Shown here: one piece after another, positions 5,501-10,036 of the stretch | Numbering within the stretch: the stretch's first letter is position 1 | Layout: each line of letters opens with the position of its first letter | Assembly: GCA_014376425.1 (NCBI GenBank) | Contig: JACMRO010000456.1 | Coordinates: 1 to 11,576 of the forward strand | DNA length: 11,576 nt | Reading direction: 5' to 3' | Source of the DNA: Rubritepida sp. | Lineage (GTDB): Bacteria > Pseudomonadota > Alphaproteobacteria > Acetobacterales > Acetobacteraceae | The notes under the pieces: generated by a model | The model's database searches: none | Told to the model about the DNA's origin: nothing | The model's input: the letters and a program-made list of their open reading frames with translations, nothing else | Program-made: the position numbers and the translations under genes

Positions 5501-7119
5501 ATCCGGACCTGGCCGAAATCGAGCTGATCGACCGCGACCTGGACGCTCCCGCACTGCTGGAGCTCTACGCCCAGGCGGACGCCATGGTGCTGCCTACGAG
5601 GGGCGAGGGCTTCAACATGGCCGCGGCCGAGGCCATGGCAGCCGGGCTGCCGCTGATCGTCACCGGTGCCGGTGGGCACATGGATTTCTGCGGTGAGGAC
5701 ACCGCACGGTTGGTCGCCTGGAAGCACGCGCCTTCGCAGAGCCATCTGGCAATGCCGCACTCGCTCTGGGCGGAGCCGGATGCGGACGACCTTGTGGCTG
5801 CGCTGCGCGAAATCGCAACCGCCTGCCGCAGCGCCGGCGATGCCAGTCAGCACCTGGCGGCGCGCAGCCGGCGGGCGGCCGCGGTCATCGCGCGAACCAC
5901 AAGCCCCAAGCTCATCGCCGATCGGGTCCGCGAGACGGCGCTGGACCTGCTGCTGGCGCCCCCCCCGATGCCGCATCGCATCGCCGTCGTCACCACCTGG
6001 GGGGTGAGATGCGGGGTGGCCGAGTACTCCCGTCACCTGCTCGAGCATCTGCCCGAATCAGACCTGGTGGCCGGCATCACCGTGATGGCGGATCGGCGGA
6101 CCGCGGCTGGCGACCGGGACGCGGCGCCGCGAGTCCTGCCGGCTTGGACTTTGGGCGACACCACCGAGAGCACGACAGGCCTGGCCGCAGCCATCAGCGA
6201 GGAGGACCCCTCCATCGTGCTGGTCCAGCACCAGCCCGGCCTGTTTGACTTCACCGCGCTTGCCCAGCTGTTGCAATCGCCAGGTCTCGCGGGTCGCGTC
6301 GTCTGCGTGACGCTGCACAACGTGCAGGTGCTGGTCGAGGAGAAGGTGACGGCGCGGGCGGCTGCCCTGGCCGCGCTGGCCGGCGTGGCCCGCGTGGTCG
6401 TTCACACCCTTGGCGATCTGGAGCGGATGCGGCGGATGGGGCTGTCCGACAATGTAACAATGGTGCCACAGGGTGTGCTGCCGCCTGGACCGGCAGCGCC
6501 CATCCGGAGCTTCAGCGATGCTGCTCCGCCCCGCATTGGCTGCTACGGCTTCTTCCTGCCGGGCAAGGGCATCGGTGAGCTGATCGAGGCCATGGCGGCG
6601 CTGCGCGTGATCTGGCCGGGGGTTCGGCTTCGCCTGGTCAACGCCGAGTACGATCACCCGGTGTCGCGCGATGAGATCGCCCGGTGCCGGGCCATCGCAG
6701 CCACCGCCGGCCTGGAGGATGCCATTGAATGGCACACCGAGTTCCTGGCCGACGCGGAGTCACGGGCGCTGTTGGCCGAATGCGATGTGCTGGTGCTGCC
6801 CACGCAAAAGTCGCAGGAAGGATCGAGCGCCTCGCTCCGGGGCCTTCTCGCGGCCGGCGCTCCTGTCATGGTGACGCCGCTGGCGTTGTTCGATGAGGCC
6901 GGGCCCGCCGTGGTTCGAGCGCCCGGTTTCTCGGCGGAAGATCTGGCGGACGGGCTACGCCTGCTGCTCACCGACGCGGCCCTCCGCGGTGTGGTCCAGG
7001 CGCAAGCCCAGAGCTGGCTGGAAACACGTGGCTGGAATCATGTGGCGCCCAGGCTCTTGGGGATGCTGCTGGCACTGGCGGCTCAGGGCAAGCCAACAGG
7101 AAGCCCGGACAAAGCCTGA
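2575..7119 (+). CDS. 1514-residue fusion: FkbM methyltransferase, coiled coil and three GT4-type glycosyltransferase modules
   Basis: The protein starts MTFVSYAQNFEDVLLWRAL, the usual opening of this FkbM subtype. Domains in order: FkbM methyltransferase (about 1-220; FYIDVGAAHPDG at 26-37, KIDVEGAE at 139-146); an Ala/Glu/Arg-rich coiled coil (about 232-318) ending in SNSWRITRPIRQ (321-332), a linker motif common in giant glycan enzymes; a Pro-rich linker (about 335-392); GT4 module 1 (about 394-735; FVGRVAPSKG at 565-574, EX7E at E652/E660); module 2 (about 756-1110; FPRKG at 929-933, EX7E at E1011/E1019); module 3 (about 1134-1505; LPGKG at 1328-1332, first Glu E1415, but Gly at 1423 where the second would be). 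No membrane segment or signal peptide is seen, so it is probably cytoplasmic. GT4 enzymes are retaining and use nucleotide-sugars; donors and acceptor cannot be read. It probably adds two or three sugars and a methyl group to a surface glycan or glycoprotein. Confidence 0.9.
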   Translation: MTFVSYAQNFEDVLLWRALKGVERGFYIDVGAAHPDGDSVTRAFYDRGWRGINVEPTREYFFRLVAARPRDTNIQAALSDMAGQVDIHVVPGTGLSTIEPNVAKDYAAQGFAVEVHRTVVDTLAGVCRQHAEPQIHFLKIDVEGAERAVLEGADLQAFRPWIILVESTRPMSTEETHAAWEPILLDAGYRFVWFDGLNRFYVAVEQLAALSPHFRTPPNVFDDFLRAADTEWARRVHEAEAANVELRQRATVAETWAAAADARSAALYPELLRSRATIVAEARASMQHAATEARIATDRDLAWERERATVAELKLGWALNSNSWRITRPIRQLTTLLRRPRPAETPEVPAPQPVEPPAPQISGWARPKVPDAEILPMPALPRNAPRAPRAVRRVHQFHSGSAVGDAVTNALLLTRGTLRAMGYESEIFVEHRDPRLEHELRLLGEIPRHGDQVLIIHHSMGFDAFPRLMALEATKILCYHNITPPELLAGNPTMQAYSELGRRQLALWRPHVAVALAVSDYNAIELRSLGFDPVLTCTLLFDIEQMRGRAVRRPALPTTCFTVLFVGRVAPSKGQLELIAAYARFRENYAGSSRLVLVGSLEPGTGYLEAMYELIADAGMAEHVLILGHIPDAELEAWYAAADLYVSLSAHEGFGVPLIEAMARSVAVLAWASGAVPYTMDGAPGLLLDRSAAAVAGRMLELASHPGALAELRQLQRVATDRFQLHRQLPNLTLALALAGAAPPANGADRAMMDRHMLITVAGHASGSYSLSAVNRTLALALDHVRPGQVRLASTEVDGPAPITGLPAEIEDRVRALAERPHFVSGPHVIISNRYPILVSREPGALSMALFYWEESLIPATSIATLNAGFAGVLAPTRAVLKALVDSGLTIPVRLLGQALDLAPFQAVDRARCAGRTGVVTFLHVSSCFPRKGVDALLAAYARAFSANDPVRLVIKGFPNPHNDVAEQIKALRLTHPDLAEIELIDRDLDAPALLELYAQADAMVLPTRGEGFNMAAAEAMAAGLPLIVTGAGGHMDFCGEDTARLVAWKHAPSQSHLAMPHSLWAEPDADDLVAALREIATACRSAGDASQHLAARSRRAAAVIARTTSPKLIADRVRETALDLLLAPPPMPHRIAVVTTWGVRCGVAEYSRHLLEHLPESDLVAGITVMADRRTAAGDRDAAPRVLPAWTLGDTTESTTGLAAAISEEDPSIVLVQHQPGLFDFTALAQLLQSPGLAGRVVCVTLHNVQVLVEEKVTARAAALAALAGVARVVVHTLGDLERMRRMGLSDNVTMVPQGVLPPGPAAPIRSFSDAAPPRIGCYGFFLPGKGIGELIEAMAALRVIWPGVRLRLVNAEYDHPVSRDEIARCRAIAATAGLEDAIEWHTEFLADAESRALLAECDVLVLPTQKSQEGSSASLRGLLAAGAPVMVTPLALFDEAGPAVVRAPGFSAEDLADGLRLLLTDAALRGVVQAQAQSWLETRGWNHVAPRLLGMLLALAAQGKPTGSPDKA
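5959..5966 (+). repeat. 8-C homopolymer tract inside the glycosyltransferase fusion
   Basis: Eight consecutive C bases encode part of an Ala-Pro-Pro-Pro linker (about residues 1128-1131) immediately before glycosyltransferase module 3. A one-base slip here would end translation or misframe it after module 2 and leave the first three enzymatic domains intact. That is a plausible on/off site for the third module, but Pro-rich linkers in GC-rich genomes often contain C runs. Confidence 0.4.
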
Positions 7120-7254
7120 CGCGTTCGAGCCGATGCACGGGGTCAAAAAAATTTTGAGCTTCAGGCATCCGACTCATACCTCGACACGTATTGGTGGTGT
7201 GGCCGTTCGGATTCCGGGGCGTCCGCTGCCCGAAACACGGAAAAGGATCCGATA
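7120..7254 (+). promoter_or_regulatory. Leader region of the ferritin-like gene
   Basis: This 135-bp gap separates the glycosyltransferase fusion from the ferritin-like gene and probably holds the latter's promoter. It contains an A/T tract with a small inverted repeat, TCAAAA (7143-7148) and TTTTGA (7152-7157). TTGAGC at 7154 with TACCTC at 7177 (17-bp spacing) is a weak -35/-10 candidate. AAGGA at 7243-7247 is a good ribosome-binding site 7 nt before the ATG at 7255. No terminator hairpin was seen after the fusion gene, so read-through is possible. Confidence 0.4.
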
Positions 7255-8178
7255 ATGACATCGAACCAAAACAGCTCAGTGCAGACCAATTCAAACGAGC
7301 CGGCGGACACCGAGCGGCGCGGCTTTGGCCGGGTAGCGTTTGGCGCGGCCGCCATCGGCGCCATGGCCGCTGCAGGCCTGACATTACCGACAGTGACAGC
7401 CCAGGCGCAGGGCATCACCGATGTGGACATCTTCAATTTTGCCCTGAACCTTGAGTATCTTGAGGCTGAATTCTATCTGCGTGCTGCTACCGGGGCCGGC
7501 TTGGCCGCCTCTGATACGACTGGTGTCGGCCCCCTGGGTGCCGTCACGGGCGGTTCACGAGTGCCCTTCCGGAGCAGCTATATCCAGCAATATGCTGAAA
7601 AGATTGCCATCGACGAGCAGGTGCATGTAAAGTTCATACGCACGGTTCTTGGCGGCGCCGCCGTGGCCCGGCCAGCGATCAATTTTACGGATGCCTTCCA
7701 CGCCTTGGCCCTGGCGGCGGGCCTCATCGTCCCGGGTCAGACCTTCAACCCATTCGCAGACGAGATCGGTTTTCTCCTCGGCGCATTCGTCTTTGAGGAT
7801 GTTGGCGTCACCGCGTACAGCGGCGCGGCGGCCCTCATTAGCAACCGAACACTACTGTCCTATGCCGCATCGGTGCTGGCGGTCGAGGCTTATCACGGCG
7901 GCGCCATCCGCGCGCTGCTTTGCAACCTGGGCGGTCAGGCTGCCGCCAACAAGATTACCGGGTTGCGTGCCCAGCTTTCCGCTTCGGGCCTTCCCGGCGA
8001 GGGAGATGAGCGCACGCTGACAACCCCCGGAGGCAATTTCTACAATATTGCTCCGACCGACGAACAGGGCCAGACGTTCCGCCGCACTCCGCGGCAGGTC
8101 CTGAACATTGTCTATGGTGGCGTAAACGCCCCGACCGGCCTGTTCTTCCCGGCCGGCATGAACGGCGCGATCCGTTAA
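7255..8178 (+). CDS. Exported ferritin-like (Ferritin_2 / desiccation-related) protein with Tat-type signal
   Basis: A 307-residue protein. After a polar N-region, residues 20-52 form a twin-arginine-like signal: ERRGFGR (20-26), a hydrophobic Ala/Gly-rich stretch (27-44) and a TAQAQ cleavage region near 48-52, pointing to folded export to the periplasm. The mature part fits the Ferritin_2 family (also seen in plant desiccation-related PCC13-62 proteins). Helix motifs carrying likely metal ligands are LNLEYLEAEFY (64-74), DEQVH (120-124), FEDVGVTAY (180-188) and VEAYH (210-214), giving Glu/ExxH pairs like those of di-iron four-helix bundles. Iron binding and any oxidase or protective role are family-based inference. 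The start at 7255 has a clear AAGGA site. It is a separate transcription unit or the tail of the glycan operon; a strong hairpin follows it. Confidence 0.85.
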   Translation: MTSNQNSSVQTNSNEPADTERRGFGRVAFGAAAIGAMAAAGLTLPTVTAQAQGITDVDIFNFALNLEYLEAEFYLRAATGAGLAASDTTGVGPLGAVTGGSRVPFRSSYIQQYAEKIAIDEQVHVKFIRTVLGGAAVARPAINFTDAFHALALAAGLIVPGQTFNPFADEIGFLLGAFVFEDVGVTAYSGAAALISNRTLLSYAASVLAVEAYHGGAIRALLCNLGGQAAANKITGLRAQLSASGLPGEGDERTLTTPGGNFYNIAPTDEQGQTFRRTPRQVLNIVYGGVNAPTGLFFPAGMNGAIR

Positions 8179-8192
8179 CGATGCCGTGGACT

Positions 8193-8216
8193 GGGGGGCG
8201 GCACTGGCCGCCCCCC
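8193..8216 (+). terminator. Strong hairpin after the ferritin-like gene
   Basis: GGGGGGCGGC (8193-8202) pairs perfectly with GCCGCCCCCC (8207-8216) around an ACTG loop, 14 nt after the ferritin-like stop. The stem is very stable, but only a weak T-rich stretch (ATGTTT) follows, so it is a non-canonical terminator. Because the downstream gene comes towards it from the other strand (stop at 8284), it may also limit antisense read-through. A smaller inverted repeat, GGTCCA (8250-8255) with TGGACC (8267-8272), lies between the hairpin and that stop. Confidence 0.75.
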
Positions 8217-8283
8217 GGACTATGTTTCCAGCCACTTCCTATCCGACAAGGTCCAGACGCAACAGGTGGACCGCCCATTAGGT

Positions 8284-8721
8284 TCACGGGCGACCGGGAG
8301 AGGCTCTAACTGGCGCCGTGGGCGCACTGAACAAGCGACTGGCGGCGCCCATTACCCTCACCCGATAAGCGTCGTGCAAGGCTGGAGTATGTGAGTGATA
8401 GTAGCCAATGGCACGCATCAAATCTCCATTCGACTCATCGAGGTAAGTTCGCATGATGACGCCGGCGGCGGCGATGTTGAAGCACGCGCGATGGATCAGC
8501 CGCTCTCGTACCTCAGCCTGGCTGAGCCCCGTGTAGCGAGCCAGTGCAGGCAGCCAGAGCGTGTTGACCTGCATCACCCCCAAATCCTCACTGCCATTTC
8601 GGTTGAGGCTGACGCTGCCGATACGCCCCCCCTCGGTGGCGTGGATGGCGGGTAGAACCCTGGGGGGCAGGTGGTAGATCGATGCAACCATCGCCATACA
8701 GGCTAGATAGGGCACCGGCAT
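8284..8721 (-). CDS. Small lytic transglycosylase (SLT fold) at the T2SS locus
   Basis: A 145-residue SLT-domain protein similar in layout to VirB1/IagB-type enzymes that open peptidoglycan for secretion machines. Visible motifs are the catalytic Glu in HATEGG (E30), then SLNRNGSEDLGVMQVN (38-53, the substrate-groove block), ACFNIAAAGVIM (79-90) and AIGYYHS (104-110). The enzyme cleaves the glycan strand of murein, forming 1,6-anhydromuramic ends. It lies divergent from gspG, so it probably helps the secretion envelope complex pass through the wall. The first residues (MPVPYLACMAMVASIY) belong to the SLT helix itself, and no typical signal peptide is present. An in-frame stop nine codons upstream blocks extension to an ATG or GTG, so how it reaches the periplasm is unclear. 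Confidence 0.85.
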   Translation of the reverse strand: MPVPYLACMAMVASIYHLPPRVLPAIHATEGGRIGSVSLNRNGSEDLGVMQVNTLWLPALARYTGLSQAEVRERLIHRACFNIAAAGVIMRTYLDESNGDLMRAIGYYHSHTPALHDAYRVRVMGAASRLFSAPTAPVRASPGRP

Positions 8722-8738
8722 CAGAGCGGTCCCCGCGG

Positions 8739-8745
8739 AAAGGAA
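8739..8745 (+). promoter_or_regulatory. Ribosome-binding site deciding the gspG start
   Basis: AAAGGAA at 8739-8745 lies 8-9 nt upstream of the ATG at 8754. It supports that ATG over an in-frame ATG at 8682, which would add 24 residues inside the divergent transglycosylase gene and push the prepilin leader to 43 residues. The 32 bp between the divergent starts (8722-8753) must also serve the transglycosylase gene. Confidence 0.7.
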
Positions 8746-8753
8746 TTGCTACC

Positions 8754-9200
8754 ATGCGACGCCGTGATGCCCATGAACCCCAGCCGCCGCCGGTCCATGC
8801 GGAGAGCGGATATAGTTTGCTGGAAGTCCTGGTGGTTATTGCTATTCTTGGCATGATCGTGGGCTTGGTGGCGCCGGCGGCCTTGCGGCAGTTGGGCGGT
8901 GCCCGGGTCTCCATCACCCGGCAGACAATCGAGCGATTGAGCTCGGTACTGGACATTTATCAGCTCGACAACGGTACTTTCCCCAGTACCAGCCAGGGCC
9001 TGGAAGCGCTCAACACAAGGCCGACCGGCGCGAATGGATGGAACGGCCCTTACCTGCGCGGTGAGGGAGTGCCCATGGATCCTTGGGGCCGACCCTGGAT
9101 CTACCGCAATCCCTCGACGCGCAGCGGCCGGACCTATGACCTTTGTTCGGCCGGCGCCGATGGCAGTGCGTCGGAAGGCCAATTGATCTGTAACCGTTAA
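8754..9200 (+). CDS. gspG: Type II secretion major pseudopilin GspG
   Basis: A 148-residue type IV prepilin-like protein. The leader (1-19, rich in Arg, Pro and His) ends at AESG, followed by YSLLEVLVVIAILGMIVGL. Prepilin peptidase should cut after G19 and methylate Y20, and E24 is the conserved Glu at +5. The C-terminal half has the GspG features: QGLEAL (81-86), GWNGPYLRG (95-103), MDPWGRPWIYRNP (108-120) and YDLCSAGADG (128-137). GspG polymerises into the periplasmic pseudopilus that pushes folded cargo through the GspD secretin. Unlike typical GspG, the C-terminus is short: the usual GGEG...DI calcium-loop tail is replaced by SASEGQLICNR. Cysteines at 131 and 146 flank this loop and could form a disulfide. 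It is the only T2SS gene here on the plus strand. Confidence 0.93.
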   Translation: MRRRDAHEPQPPPVHAESGYSLLEVLVVIAILGMIVGLVAPAALRQLGGARVSITRQTIERLSSVLDIYQLDNGTFPSTSQGLEALNTRPTGANGWNGPYLRGEGVPMDPWGRPWIYRNPSTRSGRTYDLCSAGADGSASEGQLICNR

Positions 9201-9208
9201 ACCGACGC

Positions 9209-10036
9209 TCATGGCAAGGCCAAAACCTCTGCTTCGGCAATGCCCCAGGCCAGGATACGGTGACCGCCACCCCCGTCGCCCTCGCCGACGCTGACGACCG
9301 CGCGGCGCGTGAAGCGGGTGCGGCCGGGGCCTCGTGCGGTCGCGGTCACCGCCACCACCCGCGGGCCGGTTTGCGTGGCCGCAGCGAATTCCTGCGCACC
9401 CAGCGACGCTCGCAGGGCGGCGAGCACCACCGGCCCGGCCACTGCAGCCTCCGGTTCGCCATTGCGATATACAGTCAGGTGCGGCGCGAGCCGCGACAAT
9501 AGATCAGGTGTCATGCCCAGGACGGCGCTCAACTCGCCGATGGACTGGATCGGTGCCTCGGGCGGGCCGTAGCTGCGCCCAGCCTGCCGGTAGTCGGGCG
9601 CCTTGGCGCCGAATGGCCGACGCTGGGCGCTTGGGTCCCGCCAGTCAGCGATGGCGTCGGCCAGGGCTCGCGCTCGCTGCGCATCAACTCGCAACTGCCG
9701 GAACAGGGACATTAGCAGCTCCGGCGAAGCCTGGTTCGGATTGATCCGACCAGCCAGATTCTCCAGCACTACGTCGATGCCGCCAGGCAGGGCACGCACG
9801 CTGCCATCCGCCCGCCACCGGGTCGGCCCCGGTTCCATCATGCGGAACATCGCCTCGTGCACCGCGCCGTCGGCGGCGGCCTCCAACTCCGCCGCGCGCA
9901 GCAGGTTGGATGAGACCTGAATGGCCCCGCGTCCTGACGCGGTAATCTGGGTCGTGATGAGTGCCGCCATGACTAGCGTCCAAAGCACGATCAGCAGGGC
10001 AAATCCCCGCTCGCGACGAGCGTCGGCCGAAATCAA
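9209..10036 (-). CDS. gspK: Type II secretion minor pseudopilin GspK
   Basis: A 275-residue protein with a short leader (1-11, ADARRERG), then FALLIVLWTLVMAALITTQI, a prepilin-type transmembrane helix. The +5 residue is Ile (I16), not Glu, the recognised mark of GspK, which sits at the pseudopilus tip with GspI and GspJ. GRINPNQASPELLMSLF (96-112) and SIGELSAVLGM (165-175) match the helical insert of the family. The start is a TTG at 10036-10034. It overlaps the gspD TGA (sequence TTGA), and no ATG or GTG lies between it and the leader, so translational coupling to gspD is likely. Its end is 8 bp from the convergent gspG stop. GspI and GspJ are not in the window. Confidence 0.9.
   Translation of the reverse strand: MISADARRERGFALLIVLWTLVMAALITTQITASGRGAIQVSSNLLRAAELEAAADGAVHEAMFRMMEPGPTRWRADGSVRALPGGIDVVLENLAGRINPNQASPELLMSLFRQLRVDAQRARALADAIADWRDPSAQRRPFGAKAPDYRQAGRSYGPPEAPIQSIGELSAVLGMTPDLLSRLAPHLTVYRNGEPEAAVAGPVVLAALRASLGAQEFAAATQTGPRVVAVTATARGPGRTRFTRRAVVSVGEGDGGGGHRILAWGIAEAEVLALP

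Noticed and set aside
5260..6048. 262-residue open frame on the minus strand
   Set aside because: Antisense shadow of glycosyltransferase module 2; its sequence is His/Arg/Gln-rich without any domain pattern.
7143..7157. TCAAAA/TTTTGA inverted repeat as terminator of the glycosyltransferase gene
   Set aside because: The stem is only 6 A/T pairs with a 3-nt loop and no following T-run, too weak for a terminator.
8682..8753. Upstream ATG for gspG
   Set aside because: It would give a 43-residue prepilin leader inside the divergent transglycosylase gene; the ATG at 8754 has AAAGGAA at correct spacing.
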